Assembly (NCBI RefSeq): GCF_000003815.2
Contig: NC_049997.1
Coordinates: 13,330,261-13,394,260 of the forward strand
DNA: 64,000 nucleotides
Reading direction: 5' to 3'
DNA from: Branchiostoma floridae
Lineage: Eukaryota > Chordata > Leptocardii > Amphioxiformes > Branchiostomatidae
Position numbers and translations under genes: made by a program. Under the pieces are notes generated by a model. That model did no database searches. It was not told the origin of the DNA and saw only the letters and a program-made list of their open reading frames with translations. Every line of letters begins with the position of its first letter. Positions within the stretch are counted from its first letter, which is position 1. Positions 1 through 12,383 of this stretch are shown in pieces.

Positions 1-45
1 GGGTTGGGTTGGGTTGGGATGGGTTGGAATGGGTTGGGTCGGGGG
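1..45 (+). repeat. GGGTTG-type simple repeat at the window edge
   Basis: Degenerate tandem GGGTTG/GGGATG/GGGTTGGAAT units; the array is cut by the window start. It is not the TTAGGG telomere repeat. Confidence 0.8.
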
Positions 46-2200
46 TGTGTTGCAATGTAGATCTTTCAACCACGCTGTCTTTCAGTGAGGTGGGGTTAAA
101 AGGCGATTGAGGTCACATATTTGGTGTTTGACCTTGGTAGATTCCGAAGATACCATTCCCACGATTACTGTCATTGAGAAACGTTAATTTGCTTTCGAAA
201 AGTTGAACATTGTACAAAAGGTGCGGAACTGACCATCCGTGGATAACAAGTATTGACCCTTCGCTTGGACAAGCGTTTGTAGCCACTTACCTTGACTACT
301 GACAGAAGAAAGGACTTTTGTTGAAAGTTTAGTGCCGAATTGGAAAATTGTTGAACACAGAATAGGAGCAGATGATTTTGAAAGTCATAATAGGTCTTTC
401 TGAGTCATTTGTACAACTACGCAGAAACGCTTCGTTTTCATATACTGATCAATGTCTCATTACAGACATATACACTTTTCAAAATTGTAAGACAGTGTGT
501 CTTTACTCAAATTATTCAGTCAACCTTTCAACTGAACCTACACCCCTGAAGAAGGGGGTGGGGGAGGGGCTCAAATGGGTTTTGTGATCGTGTGTCAGAT
601 AAGATGAATGCGCATGCGTATACAGCCCTTCCCTCTACAAACCACAATCATAGCTGCCCCCGTGTGCGTCAGAATCACCATGGTAACGATCGCTCAGCTA
701 GACTAAAGTAAAAAAGATGGCCTCTCCTTCTTTGATTTATAACTATTCTGGCATCTTATTTACGGCTCATTGCTTTCTTCATATCTGACATCTTAATCTT
801 GTATCCTTTGATCTTTAAGTATACGTTGTAACTTCTTTGCCCCAAGTATGTCATCATTTGCCACAGGTATTAAATATGTAAACCCGTCAATTTACTCATG
901 GACACACACACACACTACCCTTCTGGCAGTGAACTACGTACGAAATCATTAAAATTGTTATAGATTGAATCTATGGATGAATATAGTGCTAACGTTACCC
1001 CTGTTATCGTAAGTATCACATGTCTTGAATATTTAGATTTGTGACATCTGGAAGTAGTTTTGTTACTTATGAAGCGGCTGCGAATTTGATAAGTACTAAA
1101 AAGTTCTATCTTGTGATCTGTGTTATTTTTAAACAAGAGCACACTACTTGTTTTTGGAAGCTATCCAAGTATTTTACAGCTTTCTAGGTTTATCATTATA
1201 TCATTCAACATACATTTAATTGATAGAACGAAGAACTCCAAATAGTTGCATTTTTATTCTTTTATTGTTGTGTGTAAAGCACATGCTCACAAAGACACTC
1301 ACAAATGCATGCACCCCCCCCCCCCCACACACACACACAAAATGCATAGTATGCATTGTATTACACTCTCTGACACACACACGCACGCACACACACACGC
1401 ACGCACGTACAAACTTTGTATGTGCACAAAGTGACACAAACTCACACATACACATGTTATCATTCTAAAATTGATCCAGTCGACCAGTGTCTATAGAAAG
1501 TGTTGCCTTTATTGAATGAGCACCCGATTTCCCAGTTAGAGCTTCATACAGCAACAAAGTCAAAGAGCAATTATTATTTTATTCTAATCTGCACCAAAGC
1601 CGCCCCATACATAAACATATCGTAAACAATACCGTACATCTTAACATTGTCACGTTAACAAATCCTACTCGACATTACTCTGGTAAGGCATTCAAGTACC
1701 AAACCGATCCATACGCATCATTCTTACAGTTTAAAAAGCTGTGCTAAATGCTGCATCATACCATATGTAAGTTACTTCAGTGTACTTCGATTCATAGAAG
1801 CATTGCATTCAAATCAGCGACTTAATCTTCTCTAAACTTTGTTACAAAACGTGTCCTGAAAGAGTAATCAAATACACTGTCACCGACTATGGTCCTTACA
1901 TTTTTTTTGGTAGTTTTGCAACCGTTAGAGTTGAACAATAGAACAGAGGACAAAGCTGCTGAAAGAATCTATGCGTTCGTGTAACACGTTATGTTCTGTA
2001 GCTAAGTTGCGGATATATTAGTTAATTTTTGCCCTACAATAGATTTTAGACAATAAAGCTTTGCCAGTCACCTTTCAAACGTAGACACCGAAAATAAATG
2101 GATTAAAGATAGAATGCAGTTATTTGGAGATCTATTTTTATGGTATCTCAAGGCGGCATCTCACGGCCTCTGAATAAACTTTCTTTAAGGTTTGCAGGAC
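46..2200. other. No gene recognised; includes a CA-rich microsatellite
   Basis: Intergenic or 3' flank of IF-A. A poly-C run and CA/CACG repeats occupy about 1313-1455. Open frames there are repeat artefacts and the rest shows no coding signal I can support. Confidence 0.6.
1507..1512 (-). terminator. Candidate poly(A) signal for IF-A
   Basis: AATAAA on the minus strand, about 700 bp beyond the possible last exon at 2263-2201; another AATAAA lies near 1578-1573. Assignment rests on position only. Confidence 0.25.
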
Positions 2201-2263
2201 TTAAGTGATGGATTTGTCCTTGCGTTTCGTTGTTGGCATCATCTCCGTTGGTCGTTTCTCAGT
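2201..2263 (-). other. Possible alternative last exon of IF-A
   Basis: A strong pyrimidine-rich acceptor (TTTCTTTCTTTTCACAG) precedes position 2263 on the minus strand. Joined to the GTAAGT donor at 3780, the coding sequence would end almost at once (one Tyr, then TGA at 2261-2259), so the protein would stop just after the third beta-trefoil repeat. A minus-strand AATAAA lies further down at 1512-1507. Only transcript data can say whether this or the TAA at 3743 is used. Confidence 0.3.
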
Positions 2264-2636
2264 CTGTGAAAAGAAAGAAAGAAACATCTTTAGAACGTGT
2301 TCTTTGGAGCTTTGAAACTGGAAGACGAGGCTAGTTTCTTTTTCACAGTAGTAATGACACATGTTTCTCACAACAATAGTGTTCATGAAGTGTGGTTGGC
2401 CACACAATATGGTAAAGGTCCATAATGGGACCAAGCTCGAGTGAAAGAATGTGGCAAAAATCCGCAACTCCACATGCGCATGGTGGAAGGTAAGAAAAAC
2501 CCAAGCGTGCATTCAGCGTGCAAAAATCAAACTCCTACACTACTTGCTACAATAATGCTAAGCACAACAAACAAGTAGGACTTCAGACACTCCAGGCTTG
2601 AAACACCCCCCTCCCAACAAAAATGAGAGTCTATAT

Positions 2637-2664
2637 TCTCGCGAGAGCCTGTATTCTCGCGAGA
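2637..2664. promoter_or_regulatory. Two TCTCGCGAGA palindromes
   Basis: The 10-bp palindrome TCTCGCGAGA occurs at 2637-2646 and 2655-2664 as part of an 18-bp tandem duplication, and a third copy lies at 3722-3731. In vertebrates this motif is a known core-promoter element; no gene start is evident here, so a role is speculative. Confidence 0.4.
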
Positions 2665-3184
2665 GTATGCAAATTACTCGCAGAATCTGAAGTCCTACAT
2701 TGCATGTTGAGTCTTGCCGACTGTGACGCACACAAATCGTGATGTCTTCAAATTCCTCTTCGAATCCAAGCAAAAATAAGTGTGTGTATAGTAACCCAAC
2801 TGAGGCTACTACAACGGTGCTCTTTGACTTCTTTGTTTACTTGTTTGTTTTGTAAACAAGAACGGGACAGCAAACGTGCAAACACACAGGTGACATTTTT
2901 TCGTGCGAAAGATGGAATGGCAGAAACGGTGACTTGAAGTGTGAAAGGATGACTTGAGGAATGTTTCCTCATCTGAAATGTGCACATCACACAAAGAAAG
3001 AAGAACAGAGCTTTGTATGCAAACCTTCACCATTTGCTCTAGTAAGAGGTGGACTTGCTGCTGTAGCTGTACGAAGTGGTAACAGTGCTGGAGGATGCTA
3101 TATAACACGAGGCAATATGATACGTACAAGCGTTACATTGCTGTTTTGAGGATGATATTCGTCCATCGACGATGGAGATGGATG

Positions 3185-3300
3185 AAATGGTGCCGTAATA
3201 ATGGTATGAGGGAGCATGGATGGATAAATGGATGGATGGATAGATAAAGGGATGGGTGGGTGCATGGAGGATGGATAGATTTAGGGTAACGGTGGAAGAG
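3185..3300. repeat. Degenerate GGAT/GATG tetranucleotide repeat
   Basis: Interrupted GATGGATG/GATAGATA units over about 115 bp. The long minus-strand open frame (Ser/His/Pro/Ile-rich) across it is a repeat artefact. Confidence 0.8.
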
Positions 3301-3742
3301 TGAGGGATAGATGAATGAAAACGAAATAAAAAGTTAACACACAAATGGCGTGCAGTATTCTGTGTCATGCATGTAATCATGCAAAAAATTGCATGCAAAC
3401 GCAAAAAAAAAGAATGCACACCGCTAATCGATAGCGTTGGTGCACTGTGGGAAAAATCAAACGCTTTTTCGTAGTCAAATACCCACTCACCACGACTTGA
3501 AATTTTTTTGACCTTCACTGATCTGGCTATTGTCGCATTAAAAAAGATTGCATTGGAATAGAATCGGTTACTACACGAGTAAGAACTATATATAACATCC
3601 CGGCCATTCAAAAATGGGAGCATGCATATCATACATGTTTAACATGCAACAATATTCAAACCCCCTCCCTGTTTTTGTAATATATTAGTATCTGGAATAG
3701 ATCCCGCCTATTCACGCTATATCTCGCGAGATTTTGTCGACA

Positions 3743-6700
3743 TTACAAAGAGGCAATAACGTGTCTTCTGGAGTACTTACACCGAAGGGTCTCGGCGGAG
3801 GCAAGACCGTGAATCTCCAGATCCCACACCTGTGAAACAAAAGCCACACATTATTCACGTGTTCAAATGTGTACAAGCACAATCTAAGTACATAAGGACC
3901 TATTTTGAGTCTAACATTACATGCCTTTATTCAATTTTATCAATAACTAGTTAGCTGGTTGATGAGTTGAGAAGAATAACTGATTTGAACTTACAGCATC
4001 GTCGTGCCTGTTGTTGAGCACCACCTTAGATTTCGACTTCACGTCCAGAACCTTGTTGCCTGACTTGGAGCCGATGAATCCATCGCCCTTGATCTGAATA
4101 AAAGAACCATAAGAACTCGTTTTAAACAACTCTTAAAAAAATTGATAGTGGTAACACCACCAAAATCAGGCATAAAGTTATCACATTGTGGAACTTCTCA
4201 GTCAATTACGAAGATCTCGTCTGTTCTCGCCAAATCTCGCGATACTTACGTCCCACTCCTGGTTCTTGTTTCCCTTTCCTGCCTGGTCGGCAACGACGAC
4301 CTTGTCTCCCTTCACCTCCAGGGCCAGGTTGTTGGCCTCGTTGATGATCCTGTCGCGGCTGAAGGACCACAGCTGCTCCTTCCTGCAAGTCGAAAAAGTT
4401 TTAGGTTAAAGGCTGTTTTTCTGAAACCATTAATCAACTATATGATATTTTCATCCCAATATTTACTTGTCGTAATCCTCTGGGAGTATTTCGTCAAAGA
4501 AAAGTGATATGACCATTGAATTGAACTGATTTTTTGCAACCATAAAAAAGTCAATATCTTTTGGCTTCAAAAGGTTCTCACTGGATGCTTCCAAAAAAGT
4601 TTCTCCAAATAGGGTATGCGGAATTGTATATCCAAACTTCTATCTATGCAAAAGTACTATTCGAATCAGGAATAAAATATCTAAATGACCAGAAAACTCA
4701 CTTCTCGGGGTAGGACCTCTTGGCCACGTTGATCTCGGAGCCCTTACCGCCGGCTGCCTGCAGGACCAGGTCATCCTTACGGTAGATGAGATAGAAGCTC
4801 TTGCCCGCCAGGATGCCCATGATGTCCTGGCTCTCGATGGTCAGTGTGACTTCACTGCCAGCATGGCTCATGTCTCCTAAAATAGAACAATGACGTCAGG
4901 ATATCAAAAGCCTGTTCGAAGTCTCCTAGTACTATGCAATTTGGTAGTTTTCCTAGCTTGGTATCTTATATTCTACCTCCGGGTCGCTCCTTTGATTGTG
5001 GAGTATCCTGATGTGATCAGAGAAGCGAACATGAGTTAGAATAGTAAGGATACCAAACTGTTTTTCACATTTCAGTCTACGATCACCTTCCCTTCACCGC
5101 TTCCCATCCACCACTGCATATGCGCTGTCGAAAATGCGTGATTCAATTGGGATAGGCAGTGATACATATTTTAACGCGGCACCATCCCCATGTTTGACGG
5201 CACCATGACCATTGTCTACCGACGGTTCGTCGGTTCACGTACCGGCTCCGTAGGCCCCACCGGCGCCACCGGCACCACCGGCACCGCCGCCTGTTGTTGT
5301 TTACAATACGAAAAGGTTCACAACACAAAACAAACAAACAAACAAACGAAACACTGACGGTTAGATCATTATCCACATGACGACATTAAACGTTCAACAA
5401 CACAACATAAACAAAGCAAGCTTGTTTAGAACTTCAACAAGGACGTTTAATTCTGTTAGAGTGTATCAGTGACGTTTTAAAGACATAGAACTAGTGTTAA
5501 GAATACTTACCGGCCCCATAGCTACCGGCACCACCTCCGGCACCGAAGCTTGAGGAACCACCTTTCACGTGTCAACCAACAAGGTTATCAACAAAACGTC
5601 AAAGAAAGAAACGTCAAGGTTACGAAACAGATAACAACAGTAAGAGTGTAATTGTATAAATAGTTAACACAAGAATACGATCGGTAGTGAGAGAAACGAA
5701 GGAACGGAGAGCAACGTAACAAACGTAAGACGTACTCAAGACTATGTTAAAGTTAAAAGACAACACGACGAGCACAAACACGAGTTAAAGTTATACACAA
5801 GGGTTCACAAGTATGTCAGAAACAAACGGCAAACAAACACAGTCTCGTGTGGTGAGTACTCCATAGAAAGTTATCTTACCTCCACCACCGCCGGAGATGC
5901 TCTTAGTCTGCGACATGCCGCCACCGCCGGCACTGAAGGAACTCGAGCTGATGCTTGCGAAGTCGAAAGAGTGCAGCCTAAGAAAGCAAAACAACAATTA
6001 GTACATGATAATATCCAAATCAGGCATCAATGATAACCATAGAGTTCTAGTAATTTCCAACTCATCCTTTTACACTTGTTATTTATTAGGTAACAAAGAC
6101 TATTCATTCATTAATACAGACTATTCTCCAGACTAACGCAGACTATTCTAAAACGTATTGAGTTTCCATTATGAATTAAACATAGAATCCAGAATGTTAA
6201 GAATCCAGTCGAAACAACTTTGATGCCGCAGAGAGGTATGGTCGGGAATAACGCAGACTATTCTAAAACGTATTGAGTTTCCATTATGAATTAAACATAG
6301 AATCCAGAATGTTAAGAATCCAGTCGAAACAACTTTGATGCCGCAGAGAGGTATGGTCGGGAACAACCGGAAGTACGTCACCAGACGAATATACGTCATA
6401 ACCGGAAGTACGTCACAGTTACCTGCTCTCCTCGCCCTCCAGCAGCTTCCTGTAGGCGGCGATCTCCACGTCCAGCGCCATCTTGACGTTTTGCAGTTCT
6501 GCGTACTCCTTCATCTGCTTATTGATCTCTCCGCGCAGGCGCTGTAGCTCCGCCTCCAGCGCCTCGATCTCAGCCTGCTTCTCGGCAAGCTTGGTCGCCC
6601 CGCTCTCTTCAACATTCTTCAGCTGGCCTTCCAGTTGGCGATTCTAAAGGCAAGAAGCAAGATACACAATCAGCCATTGCTTTAACACTCTTCAGTTGGC

Positions 6701-9700
6701 TTTTCTGTTGGCGATTCTAAAGACAAGAAGTAAGATACAGAATTAGGTATTGCTTTAACACTCTTCAGTTGGCGACTCTAAAGGTAAGAAGTAAGAAGTA
6801 CAATTAGGCAAAGCTTTAACACTCTTCAGTTGGCCTTCCAGTTAGCGATTCCAAAGGCAAAAAAGGAAGATATACAGTTAGGCATTGCTTTAGCAGTGTT
6901 CAGTTGGCCTTGCAACTGTTGATTCTAAGGCAATGATTACTTTTATCTGTATTCATTTGATGCGAGACTGGATATCACCTGCCATTATTGATATGATATT
7001 AACTGTTTCTTTTTCATTTCTTTTTTCCTTACCCTGTTCTTCATGGACTCGATCTCAGATTGTAGCCTGGCGATCTGGTTCTGGTACTTGGACAGTTCAG
7101 CACGAGCGTCTGCAAGGTCGTTGGTGTTCTTTCCAGAGCTCCTCTGCAAGTCATCAAACTGAGGAAAAGACGAAGAACACAGAATGCCATTAGTGACAAA
7201 AACAAAAGAATAGATGGTCTCCATAATAGGAGCCATATTAACAGGCGGAGATTCTTTGTGACTGTTAGTTTTCTGGGTTTCGAGAACAAAATATTGATGG
7301 ATCTGAGCTTACCTTGGTCGCATACCAGCTCTCTGCTTCTGCCCTGCTCATGCGGGTGAGCTGCTCGTATTGAGCCTTGACCTCTGCCAGGCAGGAGTCA
7401 AGGTCAACATCCGGGCCAGCTGTCGGCTCCAGCTCGATCATGGTGGAGTCCAGAATCTGGGAGTTCAGAGCCTCGATTTCCTGGTGGGCAAAACGAGCAG
7501 AATTGTTTAAAATGGACCATAGCAGTGAGTTATATCAACCAACAGTGTATTTATCACTAAGAAATACATTCGCCGAGAAGGTTAGCTTGTATGTATATGG
7601 ATGAATAGCAAAGCTCAAGAAGATATGGATTGTCAAGAAATTTGGTAAGTGGTTAGGTCTTGTCCTATATGTGACAGTATTACATTCTGGCTCCCTGGTG
7701 GGTTTCATTGGTATTGCAGCAGAACTTTCGACTTTGATATCCCGTTATAGCTACAGCGGACATAAGACGATACTACAAAAACATCAGCAATTTTTGCATA
7801 CATTTTGTATGATCAAATATCAACATTATCTACCGCTTTCTGATAAAAAAATGTGCTTCTTCTGAAGTTCTTCAACAAGTTCTTGAAGACTTACAAGAGA
7901 TTCGTTGCTTCTTTCATTGTTATTTGCTTTTGTATGAAATAAAGTAGAAGTGAAAGATGTAGAAGAAACATCATGACTACTTACAGCAGCGTACACTTCC
8001 TTCAAGAACTCGATCTCTGACTTGATGCTGTCCAGACGAGCTTCCAGGTCAACGCGGGTCAACGAGGCCTCATCAAAGTCCTGGGATGAAGAAATTAATA
8101 AACGTATTAACGACATATTGACGATGAAATAGAAGTAGGCATACTACTATACATTATGCTGTTTTCATCTGTTTTTCTTTACGTTGTTTTCTCCACTACT
8201 AAGACAAATAGTGCATAATGAATAGAGTTTAGTATACCCTATCTACTATGCACTATTCTTTCTTTTCTTAAGACATTAACTGCACAAGAAATGTCGACTT
8301 CTTTATTTCACTCTCATCTGTTATTTTGACTTAAGCATTGTTTGAATATTTTGCATAAAGGTTCGGTGTTCTGGGTGCTAGTTCCGTTGGTTACGTCATG
8401 TCTATGTTTCCCTCATCTAATATTCTATCCCCATCCACGCAGGTGAGGGAAATGCTGCATTATTTATGAGATAGTCCCTCGTGTGGCTCTTTGTAATCAC
8501 AGCAGGTGTTGTTGTAGCCACGCAACCGCCAATTATCAATGGAAAACACTACTAGGTGAATGGTGCTTCTGAAACCACTTTCCCTTTTGAAGAAACAAGT
8601 GAAAGTTCTTACCGCTCTGATCTTCTTGATTTCCTCTTCCAGGCCCTCGCGAGTTCCAACCTCATCCTCGTACCTGGAATAAGCAGGAATAAGATATAGG
8701 TTTAACTTTAATGGCATTGTTCTTACAGCAACAGAATATGTACATGTATTACCATGTGGCATATATGTGGGTACACAATGGTAGTTGTCTACCGTACTTT
8801 ATCTAAAGGTGTATGATTCGTTAAGATTCATCTTAATGTGATTTGGTTATGTTTCTTTGGCAAGCGACTTCTTTACTGTGTGGTATTGTGTTACTGTTAA
8901 TGAAGTTAAAGTACAAAGAGAACTAGCAATGTGTGAATTTCAAAGCAGAACATTTTGGTTACACGTTTTCAACAAATTGTTTCTTATTATATATAAATAA
9001 TTCATTTGTATACTTTTTTCATGAAATAAACTACTTTGCTGTTGTCATTGATGTGTAGAAGATCACTTAACAGTAGACATAACGCGGTCTGACACATGCA
9101 GTGACCTGAACTGTTTAGAAGCTTTGAAAAGACCGGGTCGCCTAAATATCGAAGCTCCACCGTCCCCCATGCTACTTCTATTCTTAGGACTTCGCTGTGC
9201 GATTTTAAGACTTGCTTTTGTCCCCGTCGACATTTGCATAAGCTCACGCGATAAATTAGGGTTGGTTTAAATGGCTTATTCAGAAAAGCCCGTGCAGTCT
9301 TCGCGCAGAAAACCCCGTAGAAACGTCTGAGGGTAGCGAGTAGAAAGGAATGTCCCCTATACCGGTCAGACCGGTTCTACCGCATGTCATGCGCACCACT
9401 TCGGTCTTGCATAAGTGAATTCGTTTTAACTGAAAAAAAATGCCGGCCACCTGTAAGTCTTAATCCCTCAAACTTCTTTTCTCTTTTGTCAAAGAATTTT
9501 ATTCAATTAAAGAAAACTTACGTAAACACACCTAACTCGATTTACGGAAAACGCATGATGTATTTTGAAATAAACGAACCAAATCAGGCCAACATTCTTC
9601 TACCTTCGCCTCAGGATTGTTTATAGTGAATTTATCATGCTCAAAATTGTTTGCAATTTTGTACGACTACCGGTATTCTTTACCTCATAAAACTTGTGTT

Positions 9701-12199
9701 TCAGTTTGTACCAGTAAGGAATGTAAAAACTGGATTTTTGGAGTCTATAACTTTCCGTTAAAGCCTAAACTTAGAACAAGATAGTACTGTTGTTTTAGAG
9801 GATGTTAGTAGGTAGAGTCTCGGCAGAAGACACACGGGACGACATGGCTTGCAAGCTCGCACAGAAAGGTCATTCTTTACACGCCCTCTTCGGGCCAATC
9901 AAAATGGCGGACACCCTGTTCTGCACATTCCAACTTTTCAGCTCCCAGCATGCATGACAAAGGCACACGCCCACACGTCAGTTTACGTTTCCTATCCTCT
10001 CCACCCTCTCTTCCTCTGGAATGCGATGTTCATTTTGAGTTTTCAGGAGCAAGATTTTATCACTGAGGGGAATTACAGGTGTTCTTTCCGCCAACTGGAC
10101 ACAACTTCAAGCTTAGGAGTAGTCGAACGTTTACAAAACATTCTTTAAGAAATTTGAAAAAAATACTGAATTTTACATTATGGTGAATTTATTGGAGACA
10201 ATTTCACCTTAAATTGGCCCTGTGAAAGTTGTAGTACAGGGGCTTAACATGTTGCACAGGTATGAAGCATTTCTGCCTCTACCCACAAATTAAAGATGGC
10301 GGCCGATAATTGTGCAGTTGACTTGACTGGCACAACTTTCCAGTCATATGGAGAGCTTTTGAGCCACAAGATCTAAATGCACAGCCCACATCTTGACCTT
10401 TAACCCTAAAGGAAGCTTTCCAAGGATTGACGATAACTTGGTCATGGGAATGACTCGATACTATGTTCCTTTTATCGTCAGATTTCACACTTTGGGCCAA
10501 ACCCCCACAAGGGGTTTTAAATGTAACCTTCATGAATTAGTATGCGCACCACGTGGCGTGAATTTGGAGGGGGATAGAATACCAGTCATTGCTCCCAGTT
10601 GTGGATACACAAAGAAGGAAACATTCTTAGAGAGGTCAAAATGTTTTCTTGAAAGGGCTTTGTGCTCGCTACTGCTGTGGTCGTTTGTGTTTATGTTGTC
10701 TGTTACTACTCTCACCCAGTGCTTAATGAATGCACCATGCCGGCTGTCAGTTGAAGAGGCGTGGTCGGTTTGAAGACAATCTTAAATTTTGACTATTTGT
10801 TACAATTTTAACGAACCTATTCTGGTAGCTACCTTTTTGTTTTAACGTATACAAGCGTCTTGTATGGCGAAGTTTAGCGTTGTTAGAAGCCCCGCGATTC
10901 GTACACTCTGAAAGGTCGCAAGTGGTTGTTCTAATCGGATGTCGGCATACATACTAAGGTAGGCGTGACGGCCGGGGCTTGACGAACCCACCGCATGCTT
11001 GGCATTCATGCGTCGCTGAAACCTCATTTTACATGCGCTACACTTTCTACACTCTTTCTGGGCCACCTCCCACTACTTCACACACTCACAAACTTGAATC
11101 TGTCAGTTCTTTACACACATTAACGCCACGGTGGTTTGCTCTCTATAGAACACCATAAACAATGGACAGGTGTGCGGCTCGGACGGTAAAAAGGGGTGTG
11201 GTCGGGGGTACTGTACGTGCAAGACAACCTGTGTTCTACCTTTATTTCTACACAGTAGTACAACACTTACACCCCCAATCGAGTACTTACAACGTAACTA
11301 CCTCTTAAAACTAGTAGTTAAAGGTTGTATGATTCGCGTAGCGCGTCGTACTACTACAAAACAAGGCTGTTTTGTTAGGGATGAGTAGTCTGGGAAAACA
11401 CTGGCAACTGGAGTATGACTATTTCCCAGTCTACATTGTTCGGAGACAAAGGGTTCGATGGATTTTAAACTGGGCTACGCGCAGGGCCTGTGAGAAAGCC
11501 GGTCGGTGATTTGTGTACGGTATGTGTACACAGGGCACGTCTACCTTAAGAAGATAGGGTTTCTTCTCACCTTGTTTTGAGTTCCTTGACTTCGCCGGAC
11601 AGACCGTCCCTCTCGGCTTCCAGCGAGCCTCTCTCCGTGTTGACGACCTCGATGAGCTGGCGGATCTGCCTGAGCTCGGCTTCCCACATCGCCCCCAGGT
11701 CGGGCCCGGACCCCTTCTGTTGGACCATCTTCAGCTTCATCTCCAGCTTGCGGTTCTGGTTCTCCAGGAAGCGCACCTTCTCGATGAAGGAAGCGAAGCG
11801 GTCGTTGAGCCCGACCAGCTCGTCCTTGTCGCCGGTACGCTCGACTCGGACCTGTCCCAGGGCGACCAGGGCCTGGCTCGCCTGCTCGGCCGTCATGGAG
11901 CTGAAACCGTAGCTACGGCCGCCGCCACCACCACCGCCGCCTCCCATACCCATACGGCCTCCCCCGGCACCAGACCTGGTGACCGAGCTACGGGACATGG
12001 AGACGCGGCCACCGCCGCCGCCGCCACCGCCGCCGAATCGGCTGCCACCTCCGAAGCTGGCACGGCCACCACCCCCGCCGCTGCTGTAGCTGAAGCTAGC
12101 GCCGCCGCCGCCGGAGCTGAAGCCGCCGCCGCCCCCGGAGCTGAAGCTCGAGCCGCCGCTCTTGAAGGTTCTCGTGGTGGTCTTGGTCTGGAAACTCAT
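3743..12199 (-). CDS. Keratin-like intermediate filament protein with ricin-type beta-trefoil tail (IF-A)
   Basis: Exons in transcript order: 12199-11571, 8673-8613, 8080-7985, 7480-7313, 7158-7033, 6643-6423, 5977-5880, 5561-5511, 5290-5243, 4876-4702, 4382-4250, 4093-3995, 3829-3743; all junctions are GT-AG and in phase, giving about 663 aa. The Gly/Ser head (residues 1-~105) is followed by an alpha-helical rod starting at LNDRFASFIEKVRFLE and ending at AAYRKLLEGEESR, the two conserved IF end motifs; the start motif resembles type II keratins. Exon sizes 61/96/168/126/221 match vertebrate cytoplasmic IF genes. After Gly-rich linker exons come three beta-trefoil repeats with EQLW, NQEW and DAVW motifs and LVLQA, LALEV, VLDV strands, typical of ricin-B lectins. 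It should form (probably heteropolymeric) cytoskeletal filaments; carbohydrate binding by the tail is inference. The start is the ATG before the SFQTKTTTRTF head. The 3' end is uncertain: reading through gives TAA at 3743, but a good GTAAGT donor at 3780-3779 could splice to an exon starting at 2263. Confidence 0.88.
6134..6363. repeat. 115-bp tandem duplication in IF-A intron
   Basis: Two near-identical 115-bp copies, 6134-6248 and 6249-6363, lie in the intron after exon 6. They differ at very few positions, so the duplication is recent. The copies carry no splice site or open frame of note. Confidence 0.9.
6612..6930 (-). repeat. Tandem copies of the IF-A exon 6 acceptor edge
   Basis: The 5' edge of exon 6 (acceptor TTTAG followed by AATCGCCAACTG...) is repeated in the upstream intron at about 6688-6722, 6758-6783, 6821-6858 and 6894-6930, in addition to the real edge at 6614-6645. 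Each unit is 61-77 bp and contains the acceptor, up to ~30 nt of exon start and a shared intronic linker. Spacing is not a multiple of three between all copies, so use of an upstream acceptor would usually break the frame. Confidence 0.85.
8674..11570 (-). other. Intron 1 of IF-A
   Basis: A 2.9-kb intron between the head/coil 1A exon and the 61-nt exon 2. I see no exon-like open frame, RNA gene or recognisable transposon; it is moderately AT-rich unique-looking sequence. Confidence 0.6.
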
Positions 12200-12352
12200 G
12201 TTGGATGTCGTACAAGGGGGAAGCCCGTGACACTTAGGAAGGACGTATGGAGTGTAGCTGCCAGAGAAGGCCGAGTGGGACAGACTCGCTCTTTATTCTC
12301 GCGCAGGACACTTACCTTCTCGCCGGGCACGCGATGTCATGAGAACACGGCT

Positions 12353-12383
12353 GTCAATCAATGACGTCGCGAGTTCCGATTGG
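12353..12383 (-). promoter_or_regulatory. Bipartite CCAAT-type promoter module of IF-A
   Basis: Read on the minus strand, CCAATCGGAAC, an 11-bp spacer and TTGATTGAC lie 154-184 bp upstream of the IF-A ATG. The same two boxes with the same spacing sit upstream of IF-B (23251-23281). Within this copy the spacer also holds a TGACGTC CRE-like motif. A weak AATAAAG TATA-like stretch is at 12297-12291. Function is inferred from conservation between the two genes. Confidence 0.55.

Noticed and set aside
1-45. Telomere-like array
   Set aside because: The unit is GGGTTG-like, not TTAGGG, and it is short and degenerate.
11720-12364. Plus-strand Ala-rich frame
   Set aside because: Antisense shadow of the Gly-rich IF-A head exon.
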